Source: Formivibrio citricus
GTDB taxonomy: Bacteria > Pseudomonadota > Gammaproteobacteria > Burkholderiales > Chitinibacteraceae
Length of the DNA stretch: 64,000 nucleotides
Assembly (NCBI RefSeq): GCF_900115065.1
Contig: NZ_FOVE01000008.1
Coordinates: 1 to 64,000 of the forward strand
Direction of reading: 5' to 3'
Both the position numbers and the translations under genes were made by a program. A model generated the notes under the pieces. The model searched no databases. It saw only the letters and a program-made list of their open reading frames with translations, and was not told the origin of the DNA. Shown piece after piece: positions 21,187 through 28,699 of this stretch (position 1 is the first letter of the stretch; every line of letters starts with the position of its first letter).

Positions 21187-21774
21187 TCAGATATGCGCGA
21201 GCGCCAACCCGCCAAGGATCAAGCCACCTGCAGCCGAAATGCCCGTCACCACGTTGAGCCAGCGCTTGCGCGTCAGCAGGGTGATGGCCGCCATGGCAAT
21301 CGCGATCTGGATGCCGGTCATGGCCTGCGCCCAGCGGTGATGCTGGTGCATGGCAATGTCACTTTTCTTCTCGAATTCCTTGACCTGGGCTTCGAGTTTT
21401 TCCGCGGCATCCTTGATTTCCTTCTTCTCCGCCTTGTAGCGCTCGACTTCCTTCAGGTATTCGGCCTTCTTGGGGCCTTCGGTCAGCGCCACGGAAAGCT
21501 CGGCCAGGTTCTGCTTGTTGCTCTTGGCCTGATAGTAGTTCCACTGGTTCGATGCCTCGGTTTTCTTGATGGCTGCCGAGTTCTTGAACATCATGGCGTC
21601 GTTTTGTGTCGCCCCGCCCTGAAAGCTGAACAAGGCACCTACCGTAGACAGAATTGCGGTCATCACTGCAATGCGCGAAGCAAAATTGTCGCCATCTCCA
21701 TGACCGCCATGCGAGGCGCCATGCTCAACGGCATGATCGTGCGGGCCGTGTACGTGGAAGTGTCCTCCGGACAT
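21187..21774 (-). CDS. DUF4337-family membrane protein
   Basis: Protein of 195 residues from the ATG at 21774, which follows CAGGAGATTTGC; an upstream extension of 15 codons has no such site. The N terminus is rich in His and Asp (HFHVHGPHDHAVEHG, then GDGD). Next come a membrane helix (RIAVMTAILSTVGALFSF), a conserved segment ending in NQWNYYQAKSNKQNLAEL, a charged coiled coil (about 100-145) and two C-terminal membrane helices. This is the layout of DUF4337 proteins, whose function is unknown. The His-rich tail could bind metal, which is inference. It stands alone, 83 bases downstream of ycaO on the same strand. Confidence 0.85.
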   Translation of the reverse strand: MSGGHFHVHGPHDHAVEHGASHGGHGDGDNFASRIAVMTAILSTVGALFSFQGGATQNDAMMFKNSAAIKKTEASNQWNYYQAKSNKQNLAELSVALTEGPKKAEYLKEVERYKAEKKEIKDAAEKLEAQVKEFEKKSDIAMHQHHRWAQAMTGIQIAIAMAAITLLTRKRWLNVVTGISAAGGLILGGLALAHI

Positions 21775-21857
21775 GCAAATCTCCTGAAATTCAATCGACA
21801 AACGAATGGGTGAAACCAAGCATAAACAAAGCCCGGCAAGCCCACAAGCGCCATAAA

Positions 21858-23582
21858 TCAGCCGGCTTTGCGGGCCTGGACCTTGTCATAGGCCGCCAGC
21901 AGGCGTTGGTGCATCGCAGAGCCTTCATAGTTCCCGCCCAGCGGGTCAAGGCCGAAGAAACGCACCTCGCCGGCCAGCAATGCCTGGGCCAGCTTCAGCG
22001 TTTCCGCGCCATAGAGCTGGGACAGGGTCGCACCATAGGCTTCCGGTTTTTCCAGTCCGAGCAGGGATTCGATGCAGTGGTAAACGCTTTGGCGGGCGGC
22101 GTCGAGCTGGCCGAAGTTGCGCACCCACTCGCAACCTTCGAGGATGGAATCCTCGTCGCCGACGGCCAGTGCCAGCAGGGCTTTCAATTCGCCGACCCGC
22201 AAACCCTCCCATGCCGAACCCGGATCGGCCGCCAGACCGATCAAGGTGGCAATCGAGCGCTGGTCGTCGAGGTTCAGCTCTTCGAGCATGTCGTAGACCT
22301 CGGCGCATTCTTCTGCTTCCAGTTCATGCAAATCGACCAGCGCCGGGCGCAGGATGTTGCCGACGCTGTTGTTTTCCCATTCCAGATCGTCGACAGGGTA
22401 GATCTCGGACATGCCCGGCACCAGGATGCGGCAGGCATACACGCCCAGATGCGTGTATTCAGCCAGATAGACATCGAAACCTTCGGCATGGATATGCTCG
22501 ACCAGCCAGTCGCAATCCTCCTGCGTGGTATGGGTGAAATTCCAGTCGCAGAAGTCGAAATCCGGCGCGTTGCCGAAACTGCGCCAAGCCAGCGTTCCCG
22601 TGGAATCGACGAAATGGCTTTCCAGGTTGGGCGCGTTGTCCACGTCTTCCAGATCGAACACCGGCGAAGGAAAGCCGTCGAGCTGGTTGAGCGCCCGCCC
22701 CTGCAGCAACTCGGTCAGCGCCCGCTCCAGTGCGATCTCGAAACGCGGATGCGCGCCGAAACTGGCGAAACACCCCTGGTCGCGCGGATTGAGCAGCATG
22801 ACGTTCATCACCGGATAGCGCCCGCCCAGCGAAGCATCGCGCACCTGGATGCCGAACCCCGCGGCGCGCAGCGCGGCGATGTCGGCGGCAATATGCGGAT
22901 AACGGGCAATCACCTCATCCGGAACGAGCGGCAGGCAAATCCCCTCGGCGATGACGCGGAATTTGACATGGCGCTCGAAGATTTCCGAGAGCGCTTGCGC
23001 GCGCGTCTCCGCCGGCGTGTTGCCCGCAGCCATGCCGTTGCTCACGTACAGGTTGGCGGTGATATTGACCGGGAACCAGACCTTCTCGCCATCGCGCAGG
23101 CGCGTATAGGGCAAGGCGCAAATGCCGCGCTCGTCGTTGCCGGAATTCAGATCGACCAGCGAATCGGCATCCACGCCGCCTTCCGGGTTGTAGAACGCCT
23201 GCAGTTGCGGCGTGAGCAATTCTTCCGGCCAGGTGCTGTCATCCCCCAGCGGAAACCACTTCTCCTGCGGGAAATGCACGAACTCGCCTCCGGCGCGCGC
23301 CTCGCCCAGATAGTGGTGAGTCCAGAAATAGTTGCTGCTGGCGCGTTCGAAAAATTCGCCCAGCGCACTGGCCCGCGCCGCGAGTTCGGTCGCTCCCTTG
23401 CCGTTGGTGTAGATCAGCGGGCAATCGCGGTCACGCAAATGCACCGACCAGATAGCCTCGACCGGATTGAGCCAGGCATACTCCTCGACCTCGAAACCCA
23501 GTTCCTGCAATTTCTGCTGCATGATGCGGATGGTGGATTCCAGCGAGGCATCCTTGCCGGGAATGAAGTGTTCGTTTTGCAT
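21858..23582 (-). CDS. ycaO: YcaO-domain protein (ribosomal S12 methylthiolation accessory factor type)
   Basis: Full-length homologue of E. coli YcaO, 574 residues. The YcaO ATP-binding domain shows TNGKGATELAARASALGEFFERA, here split as TNGKGATELAARAS then ALGEFFERA, plus NLYVSNGMAAGNT, ALSEIFERHVKFRVIAEGI and LERALTELLQGRALNQLD. The C-terminal TPR-like part (LGVYACRILVPGMSEIYPV, RVGELKALLALAVGD) also matches. E. coli YcaO assists RimO in beta-methylthiolation of ribosomal protein S12. No azole-peptide precursor or dehydrogenase lies nearby, so a RiPP role for this copy is unlikely. An inverted-repeat element separates it from the divergent phosphopantetheinyl transferase gene. Confidence 0.93.
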   Translation of the reverse strand: MQNEHFIPGKDASLESTIRIMQQKLQELGFEVEEYAWLNPVEAIWSVHLRDRDCPLIYTNGKGATELAARASALGEFFERASSNYFWTHHYLGEARAGGEFVHFPQEKWFPLGDDSTWPEELLTPQLQAFYNPEGGVDADSLVDLNSGNDERGICALPYTRLRDGEKVWFPVNITANLYVSNGMAAGNTPAETRAQALSEIFERHVKFRVIAEGICLPLVPDEVIARYPHIAADIAALRAAGFGIQVRDASLGGRYPVMNVMLLNPRDQGCFASFGAHPRFEIALERALTELLQGRALNQLDGFPSPVFDLEDVDNAPNLESHFVDSTGTLAWRSFGNAPDFDFCDWNFTHTTQEDCDWLVEHIHAEGFDVYLAEYTHLGVYACRILVPGMSEIYPVDDLEWENNSVGNILRPALVDLHELEAEECAEVYDMLEELNLDDQRSIATLIGLAADPGSAWEGLRVGELKALLALAVGDEDSILEGCEWVRNFGQLDAARQSVYHCIESLLGLEKPEAYGATLSQLYGAETLKLAQALLAGEVRFFGLDPLGGNYEGSAMHQRLLAAYDKVQARKAG

Positions 23583-23641
23583 GAGAATATCCAGTTCGAT
23601 GAAAGCGCCCCGTTCCGGGCTTGTGCGACAATTGTCTCATG

Positions 23642-23881
23642 ATCCTAAAAACCTCAGTTGACCGCTTGTTTTTCTTCGGAACCAGCAGATGAATGCGTGG
23701 TTTGACCGGATTTTTACCCTTCACCTTCCGGGTGAGCACGCTACGCATCCGCAAGCGGCACTGGTGGGACGTATGACGTTGTTGCTCCTCGTAGCAGGGA
23801 ATGACCATGCGTCCTCGTCGCGCCTAGCCATCCGCCCCACCAGCGCCACTTTCGAACGCGTCCAACTGAGGTTTTTAGGAT
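23642..23881. repeat. palindromic element with 19-base perfect terminal repeats
   Basis: ATCCTAAAAACCTCAGTTG at 23642-23660 recurs as an exact inverted copy at 23863-23881. Inside, a second imperfect hairpin pairs GGCACTGGTGGGACG (about 23757) with CCGCCCCACCAGCGCC (about 23831). The 240-base element has no coding content and the look of a MITE. Its right end contains the GAGG and the ATG of the next gene. Confidence 0.75.
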
Positions 23882-24515
23882 GATAGAACTTGAAATCCTG
23901 CTTGCCGACCAGCGTCTTTTTTCGACGGCCTGTCTGGCGGCACAGCCACTGTCGGCTTCCAGCGCCCAAAAACTGGAAGGCATGGTCGCTCCGGAACGCC
24001 GCCAGCAGTTCCTGCTCGGGCGCTGGTTGTTGGCCCGCGCAAGCGGTTGCTCCCCGCAGGAAATCGAGGAAAGCGCGGCCGGATTCCCCGTCATCACCCA
24101 CCGGCCCGACATCCACGCCAGCCTGTCGCACAGCGGGCCATACGTCGGTGTCGTGGTGAGCACCGGCTTCCGCTGCGGGCTGGACATCGAATACCCGGCA
24201 AGGGAAAGAGACTGGCTGGCGCTGGCAGAGCGGGCCTTCCACCCCGACGAGCGGGCATGGGTTGCCGCGGCGCCGGACGCCATCGTCGAACGCTTCCACA
24301 CCATCTGGACCTTGCGCGAAGCTGCCTTCAAGGCCGGGCTGCGCGACGAAGTGGTAGCCGGCCCTCAGGCCTTCGATCCTGTCCGGCTGCAGGCCATGCA
24401 GCGCATTTGCTGGCACTATCAACAACAGCAAGGGTTTCATATATCCCTCGTCGCTCGCGAGCCCTTCACCTCCTGCCTGCGTTTTCTTGACCCCGAACGG
24501 AATCCGCGCAGATGA
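23880..24515 (+). CDS. 4'-phosphopantetheinyl transferase (Sfp type)
   Basis: Transfers phosphopantetheine from CoA to a serine of carrier proteins. The 211-residue protein has the family motifs in order: HASLSHSGPYVGVVVS, CGLDIEYPARERDW with the metal-binding Asp and Glu, and FHTIWTLREAAFKAG in place of the usual WxxKEA core. No polyketide, NRPS or acyl-carrier genes lie in the window, so the target carrier is unknown. The start and GAGG site fall within the right end of a 240-base inverted-repeat element. The stop overlaps the next gene by 4 bases, so it is translationally coupled to the Ser/Thr kinase, an unusual pairing. Confidence 0.9.
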   Translation: MIELEILLADQRLFSTACLAAQPLSASSAQKLEGMVAPERRQQFLLGRWLLARASGCSPQEIEESAAGFPVITHRPDIHASLSHSGPYVGVVVSTGFRCGLDIEYPARERDWLALAERAFHPDERAWVAAAPDAIVERFHTIWTLREAAFKAGLRDEVVAGPQAFDPVRLQAMQRICWHYQQQQGFHISLVAREPFTSCLRFLDPERNPRR

Positions 24516-25792
24516 AGAAGCTCGGAAAATACCAGCTCTTGAACCTTCTGGGAGGAGGGGCAACCGCCGATGTTTATCTCGCCCAGGATACCTTTCTGCA
24601 ACAGCGGGTTGCCCTGAAGATCTTCAAACACGAATCGCTGCGAGATCCTGCCTATGCCGGCAAAATTCAACGCATGTTTCAGAACGAAGCCCGGCTGGTT
24701 CGCAGTCTCAGGCATCCTGGCATCGTGGAAATACTGGATGCAGTGCAGGATGAAAGCCACGCCTATATTGTCATGGAGTATGTAGAGGGGCGCCCGCTTT
24801 CCACCCATGCTCGGGCGGATAACCTGCTGCCCGTACCGCAAATTTTGCAAATTGCTTTCAAATGCTGCACGGCCATGCAGTATGCAGCCTCGCGCGGACT
24901 GATACATCGAGACCTCAAGCCGGACAACCTGCTGCTGACACCCCGCGGCGACGTCAAAATCAGTGACTTTGGCACGGCACGTCAATACGACCAGGCCATG
25001 ACCATGCTCTCCAGCATGATGGGGACGCCGGCTTACATGTCACCCGAGCAAATCTGCGAACAACCTCTGGATGCCCGATCGGATATCTTCGCTCTTGGCA
25101 TCGTCCTGTATGAATTACTGACCGGAACGCGACCGTTCCAGGCCGATACCATGATGGCCCTACTGTACCGAATACAGAACGAAACTCATCCTCCGCTGCG
25201 GGCGTACCGCCAAGACCTGCCCTCCGCACTGGAAAGCCTGATTGACATTGCCCTGCAAAAAAATCCGGAGGCACGATTTTCTTCATGGCAGGCGTTCGCC
25301 GACCATCTTTCCGCCATTGACCATACCCTCTACCCTCCCAGCAATACGCTCTCCGACCGCGAAAAATTTCTGGCCTTGCGTCACAACCCGTTTTTTGCGC
25401 AATTTGAAGAACCGGAAATCTGGCAAGCCCTGCATATGGCTCGCTGGCACCGTCTGAAGGCCGGTACGGTACTGATGCACGAAAACAGCCCCGGCAATTC
25501 ATTTTCCATCTTGCTGGATGGTGAGGTTGAAGTCCGTAAGCAGGGAAAGCTGTTGTTCATCCTGCAACCTGGTGCATGCTTGGGAGAAATGGCTTTCCTG
25601 ATGCCTGATCAGCCGTTGCGCTCAGCCACCATCAAGGCCACCAACAAAGTCACGGTGGTCAAATTCAGTCGGGAAAGTATCGAGAATGCAGGTCTCGACC
25701 TGCGCGCACGCTTTGAGAGGCGTTTTTTGCACATTATGGTCGAACGACTGATGGATACCACAGGACAACTGGCATCCTCTGCCGTTTTTTGA
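24512..25792 (+). CDS. serine/threonine protein kinase with cyclic-nucleotide-binding-like domain
   Basis: Cytoplasmic Hanks-type kinase of 426 residues. Residues 8-260 contain the glycine loop (LLGGGATADVYLAQD), the lysine (VALKIF), the catalytic loop HRDLKPDNLLL, the DFG motif (ISDFGTAR) and the GTPAYMSPEQI activation segment, so it should be active. A CAP-like domain follows (about 295-405: SFSILLDGEVEVRKQGKLLF, GEMAFLM). It resembles cNMP sensors, but the phosphate-binding arginine is not obvious, so ligand binding is unsure. There is no membrane helix. It overlaps the PPTase gene by 4 bases, placing both under common control. Confidence 0.92.
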   Translation: MKKLGKYQLLNLLGGGATADVYLAQDTFLQQRVALKIFKHESLRDPAYAGKIQRMFQNEARLVRSLRHPGIVEILDAVQDESHAYIVMEYVEGRPLSTHARADNLLPVPQILQIAFKCCTAMQYAASRGLIHRDLKPDNLLLTPRGDVKISDFGTARQYDQAMTMLSSMMGTPAYMSPEQICEQPLDARSDIFALGIVLYELLTGTRPFQADTMMALLYRIQNETHPPLRAYRQDLPSALESLIDIALQKNPEARFSSWQAFADHLSAIDHTLYPPSNTLSDREKFLALRHNPFFAQFEEPEIWQALHMARWHRLKAGTVLMHENSPGNSFSILLDGEVEVRKQGKLLFILQPGACLGEMAFLMPDQPLRSATIKATNKVTVVKFSRESIENAGLDLRARFERRFLHIMVERLMDTTGQLASSAVF

Positions 25793-25915
25793 TCAATTCT
25801 TACGCGAGCGGGTATTTACCCTCAGGACAAGGCATTTGACGCGCCACGTCCTTTTCCTCTCGTGCACAGAACCTGTTTTATCTACTGCCAGGCCCTCAAG
25901 GCGTGAGGCTTATTT

Positions 25916-25963
25916 TTTCTCGGTATTCCCTGTGCCTCTGTGCTTCAACCTGGTTTTTCAGGA
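25916..25963. repeat. single arm of the CACAGAG palindromic repeat family
   Basis: CCTGTGCCTCTGTGCTTCAACC downstream of luxR matches, in part, the right arms of the elements at 38732 and 39391 (CTCTGTGCCTCTGTGG). Only one arm is clear here, so the copy is degenerate. The gap from 25793 to 25957 has no gene. Confidence 0.5.
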
Positions 25964-26671
25964 AAGGAATCCCAGCATGGCGGCCCGAATAGCCGCCGAC
26001 GTCTTGTTGTTGACGCCCAGTTTCTCAATGGCGTTGTTCACATGGAAATCGACGGTGCGCTTGCTGACGCGCAGGATATCGGCAATCTCGATGGAGGTTT
26101 TTCCTTCAGCCGTCCAGCGCAATACTTCGATCTCGCGGCTGGTGAGCATCACCCCGGTTTCCGGCATCAGTTTGGGCAGCAAACAGCGCGACATCCCGAT
26201 ATGCGCGACCTGCGACAGCCACGCCATCTTCTGCATCTTGTCGCGCAATTCCTTCTCGCCCAATGTTTCGCTCGAACGGGCCAATGTCAGCAAACCAATG
26301 GTGCCTTGCGGCCCATGGTATGGCTGTGCCCAGCCTATTTCCAGACCGAATGAACGCGCCTCCTCCCAAAAATCCCGGCTGGAGCCAAACACATCGTCAG
26401 ACCACAGTAGCGGCAAGGATGAGCGCAAGGCATGCTTCACGGTCGGGTCGACCGCAAGGTATCCGCGCTCCTGGTAGCAGAGCTGCCACGCCTCAGGGTA
26501 ATTGTTGAAAGTAACGATATTGGGATTGGTCAGGGGGAACGGGACACGAAACCCATAGGCGCAGTATTCGAATCCCAAGGCTCGCGTCATGGTTTGCAAG
26601 TGCTCGAAAAGGGCTTGTTCGGACTCCCCTTCAAGCAGCATCTGGATATGACTATCCTGCCAAACTTTCAC
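25958..26671 (-). CDS. LuxR-family acyl-homoserine-lactone-dependent regulator
   Basis: Quorum-sensing transcription factor of about 237 residues. The autoinducer-binding half has the conserved Trp, Tyr, Asp-Pro and Trp positions (YPEAWQLCYQERG, then YLAVDPTVKHAL and PLLWSD). The DNA-binding half is a GerE helix-turn-helix (LTSREIEVLRWTAEGKTSIE, then RVSKRTVDFHVNNAIEKLGV). The GTG at 26671 lies 6 bases after AAGGGG and is preferred to the TTG at 26677. It is divergent from rsaM and luxI, with a lux-box-like site 36 bases before its start. It is the likely cognate receptor for the LuxI product. Confidence 0.93.
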   Translation of the reverse strand: MKVWQDSHIQMLLEGESEQALFEHLQTMTRALGFEYCAYGFRVPFPLTNPNIVTFNNYPEAWQLCYQERGYLAVDPTVKHALRSSLPLLWSDDVFGSSRDFWEEARSFGLEIGWAQPYHGPQGTIGLLTLARSSETLGEKELRDKMQKMAWLSQVAHIGMSRCLLPKLMPETGVMLTSREIEVLRWTAEGKTSIEIADILRVSKRTVDFHVNNAIEKLGVNNKTSAAIRAAMLGFLS

Positions 26672-26706
26672 AAACAACCCCTTCCAAAACGCCGGTTTTG
26701 CTCAAT

Positions 26707-26726
26707 ACCTGTCAAGAGTAACAACT
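26707..26726. promoter_or_regulatory. lux-box-like site between luxR and rsaM
   Basis: ACCTGTCAAGAGTAACAACT shares ACCTGTCAA and TAACA with the better site before luxI. It departs from CT-N12-AG only at the last base. Its position between divergent luxR and rsaM suggests control of either or both. Confidence 0.5.
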
Positions 26727-26863
26727 TACGCCCCTCCGCTTGGGCGGTTAGTATGCCGAACAAGAACAAATCCGGTTCAGCCTCCATGCGAGTTCCCCAT
26801 AAACCACATTCAGTGGCCGTCGAGCAATACCGGTGCAACAACCTATTTCCAAGGAGTATTACC

Positions 26864-27268
26864 TTGCTCGAAGCATACCAACAAAATTCCCATCAGGTAT
26901 CAATATGTACAGATGGCTATATCCGCCTGACGCTTGCGCAATTCGAAGCACTTCGGTTTGAGCACCTGTTTTCCGGTATCGAATACGAACCATCCAACTC
27001 TTTGCAAAACGAATGTGGCGCCAGTACCACGATATTTGGTTACACCGAATGGATCAGTACAACCTCCCCGGTCGTCTCGCTGGGCTGGGACTGGAACCTG
27101 CACGGACAAAACAGAAAAGCCTACTGCGTGCATAGCGGCGACGTCCGCAGCAATGTCATGTTCGTGGACAACCATGAAAAGGACCTGGGATTGGAACAGA
27201 CCAGCCTTCTTTTGGAGCGCTGGCTATCGTCGTTCGATTGGAGCGCCCGTGTGCTGGACACGCTGTAG
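26864..27268 (+). CDS. RsaM-like quorum-sensing repressor (DUF4902)
   Basis: Small protein of 134 residues encoded between luxR and luxI. The start is a TTG at 26864, 7 bases after a perfect AAGGAG; the open frame extends much further upstream but that part is antisense to luxR. The sequence CTDGYIRLTLAQFEALRFEH and the conserved SLGWDWNLHG and FGYTEW segments fit the RsaM family as known from Pseudomonas fuscovaginae and Burkholderia, where RsaM/TofM proteins lie in the same position and damp AHL production. Family placement rests on remembered motifs and on position. The protein has no DNA-binding motif, as in known RsaM proteins. Confidence 0.8.
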   Translation: MLEAYQQNSHQVSICTDGYIRLTLAQFEALRFEHLFSGIEYEPSNSLQNECGASTTIFGYTEWISTTSPVVSLGWDWNLHGQNRKAYCVHSGDVRSNVMFVDNHEKDLGLEQTSLLLERWLSSFDWSARVLDTL

Positions 27269-27394
27269 CTCCCAATTTGACACACAAAAAAAGAAAGCAA
27301 AAAAGCACAAATAAAAAAGAAACATTTCCGTCCGTTTACTTAATTTCTCATTTATTAGCCCACATGGCCGATTATTGGCCCAACAGGGGTCATT

Positions 27395-27414
27395 ACCTGT
27401 CAACCTTAACAGTT
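27395..27414 (+). promoter_or_regulatory. lux box upstream of luxI
   Basis: ACCTGTCAACCTTAACAGTT is a 20-base imperfect palindrome that fits CT-N12-AG exactly. It ends 63 bases before the luxI start, a suitable place for LuxR activation. This implies the usual positive feedback on signal synthesis. Confidence 0.75.
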
Positions 27415-27441
27415 ATGAGGAATCGCAAACAAAGGTGAAAT

Positions 27442-27472
27442 GCTCCCTGCCGAAACAACTTCAGCAGGGAGC
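27442..27472 (+). promoter_or_regulatory. hairpin sequestering the luxI ribosome binding site
   Basis: GCTCCCTGC (27442-27450) and GCAGGGAGC (27464-27472) pair perfectly over 9 bases. After one C-A mismatch a further 3 pairs (GAA/TTC) close a 5-base ACAAC loop. The 3' arm contains the GGGAG Shine-Dalgarno sequence, 5 bases from the ATG at 27478. In mRNA the site would be buried, so luxI translation should be repressed unless the helix opens. Confidence 0.75.
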
Positions 27473-27477
27473 GCAAC

Positions 27478-28119
27478 ATGGAACTCATTTATGGCAAGAC
27501 AATGACGATTTCCCCCGAAGCGGAACGCTCCATCGCCGCCTATCGCCACAAGGTATTTATCGAATTGCTGGGTTGGGACATGCCGGTCCAGGATGGATTC
27601 GAGCGAGACCAATTCGATCATGAAGACACGGTCTACGTCATGGCCCGCAACGACTCCGGTGCGGTCTGCGGCTGCGCCAGATTGCTGCCAACCACCAGTC
27701 CCTACCTGCTCTCGGAAGTGTTCCCGCAACTTCTGAACGGCGTCACGCCGCCCTGCTCACCCGAAGTATGGGAGCTTTCCCGCTTCGCCACGGTCGATTT
27801 TTCTGCCCAGACCACAAACGCCATGTCGCAGTTTTCATCGGAAATCTGCGTCGAATTGCTACATGCGTCCATTCACTGCGCTTACCAGCATGGCGCCAAG
27901 CGCCTGATCACGGTTTCCCCACTGGGAATTGAAAGACTGCTGCGCCGCATGGGCGTGCATGCTCACCGGGCCGGGCCGCCCATGACCATTGACGGGCACC
28001 ACATTTACGCCTGCTGGATCGAGATCGACGAAATCACCATCAAGGCACTGGACGCGCTTTCGGAAAAAACATACGACTTTACCGATATGGCATCGGGACG
28101 CCATTCCATTCAGGACTAA
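27478..28119 (+). CDS. acyl-homoserine-lactone synthase (LuxI family)
   Basis: Makes an N-acyl-homoserine lactone from S-adenosylmethionine and an acyl carrier. The 213 residues hold all family hallmarks: AYRHKVFIELLGW near the N terminus with the conserved Arg, Phe and Trp, DQFDHEDTVYVMA with the two aspartates, GCARLLPT and VWELSRFAT with the Glu and Arg. Acyl chain specificity cannot be read. The gene is preceded by a lux box and by a strong hairpin over its ribosome binding site, so it seems to be controlled at transcription and translation. A small unknown gene follows 6 bases after the stop. Confidence 0.95.
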   Translation: MELIYGKTMTISPEAERSIAAYRHKVFIELLGWDMPVQDGFERDQFDHEDTVYVMARNDSGAVCGCARLLPTTSPYLLSEVFPQLLNGVTPPCSPEVWELSRFATVDFSAQTTNAMSQFSSEICVELLHASIHCAYQHGAKRLITVSPLGIERLLRRMGVHAHRAGPPMTIDGHHIYACWIEIDEITIKALDALSEKTYDFTDMASGRHSIQD

Positions 28120-28125
28120 GGAACC

Positions 28126-28581
28126 ATGCCCGTTTCAAGAAAAAAATCTTCGCCCCTGCGGGACATGCCTCAGGGACCCCTGGCCCAATCCGAGGTCGAT
28201 GCACAACTTCTAGCCACCAAACCCCAGGTTGCAAGCGAGGTCCAGGAAGGCGACAAGCTCTTCCTGGCGCTTTACCGACTGCAACAGGACCTGGCTGTCG
28301 TCGCGCTCCACAACGGGCTCGTGGTCGGGGAGTTGACTTGTGCGCAATTGCAGCTTCTGAGAAACCACATCGAGCAGGGCGTTGTCTTTACCGCCTGCGT
28401 CACACGAAAAATCGGCGAGCTGATCAAACTGCGAGTCAAACCGACCGATATCGATAACAAGCGTCCCCACCGCCTGCTGTACCGCTACACCAAAATTCAT
28501 GAGCCGGTTCTTCGTTCCAGGATCTTCGGTTTGAGACGCAGCGGGGATGGGGTTGAGGCTGCTTGTTCAGAGCCTTCCTGA
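28126..28581 (+). CDS. hypothetical protein co-transcribed with luxI
   Basis: Protein of 151 residues, not recognised. The ATG at 28126 is 6 bases after the luxI stop, with AAGGAACC as a modest ribosome binding site, so it is almost certainly in the luxI transcript. The N-terminal 45 residues are polar and probably disordered (SRKKSSPLRDMPQGPLAQSE). The middle looks like a compact beta-rich fold (LAVVALHNGLVVGELTCAQL, then VVFTACVTRKIGELIKLRVK). The last 20 residues are low quality and may run into repeat DNA. There is no signal peptide or membrane helix. A role in quorum sensing is inferred only from position. Confidence 0.7.
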   Translation: MPVSRKKSSPLRDMPQGPLAQSEVDAQLLATKPQVASEVQEGDKLFLALYRLQQDLAVVALHNGLVVGELTCAQLQLLRNHIEQGVVFTACVTRKIGELIKLRVKPTDIDNKRPHRLLYRYTKIHEPVLRSRIFGLRRSGDGVEAACSEPS

Positions 28582-28610
28582 AGGCCTTTGCACCTTGCTG
28601 GGCATCTCTG

Positions 28611-28669
28611 CGCTGCATGTGACGCTGACCAAGAAAAATGCCGTTCACCTGGTTTGAGTGAACGGCATT
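28611..28669. repeat. copy of the AATGCCGTTCA repeat family
   Basis: On the minus strand this stretch reads like the left end of the element at 48442-48754, with only a handful of differences over 59 bases, including the shared CTTGGTCAGCGT and CATGCAGC. The copy includes the glmM terminator hairpin, which suggests that the repeat has been taken over as a terminator. Confidence 0.7.
28637..28669 (-). terminator. glmM terminator
   Basis: AATGCCGTTCAC and GTGAACGGCATT form a perfect 12-base stem with a 9-base loop. On the minus strand it is followed by TTTTTC, 31 bases after the glmM stop codon. It also lies at the end of the convergent luxI transcript. Confidence 0.85.
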
Positions 28670-28699
28670 CCCGCCAAACAACAAACAAAACAAGCCGGG

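Noticed and set aside
21858-23582. Azole-type RiPP cluster around YcaO
   Set aside because: The protein is the E. coli YcaO type with the C-terminal TPR-like part, and no precursor, dehydrogenase or E1-like partner is nearby.
26560-26590. TTCGAATCC resembling a tRNA T-arm
   Set aside because: It lies inside the luxR coding sequence and no acceptor or anticodon arm surrounds it.
26432-26863. N-terminal extension of the RsaM-like frame
   Set aside because: It is antisense to luxR; the TTG at 26864 with a perfect AAGGAG is the better start.
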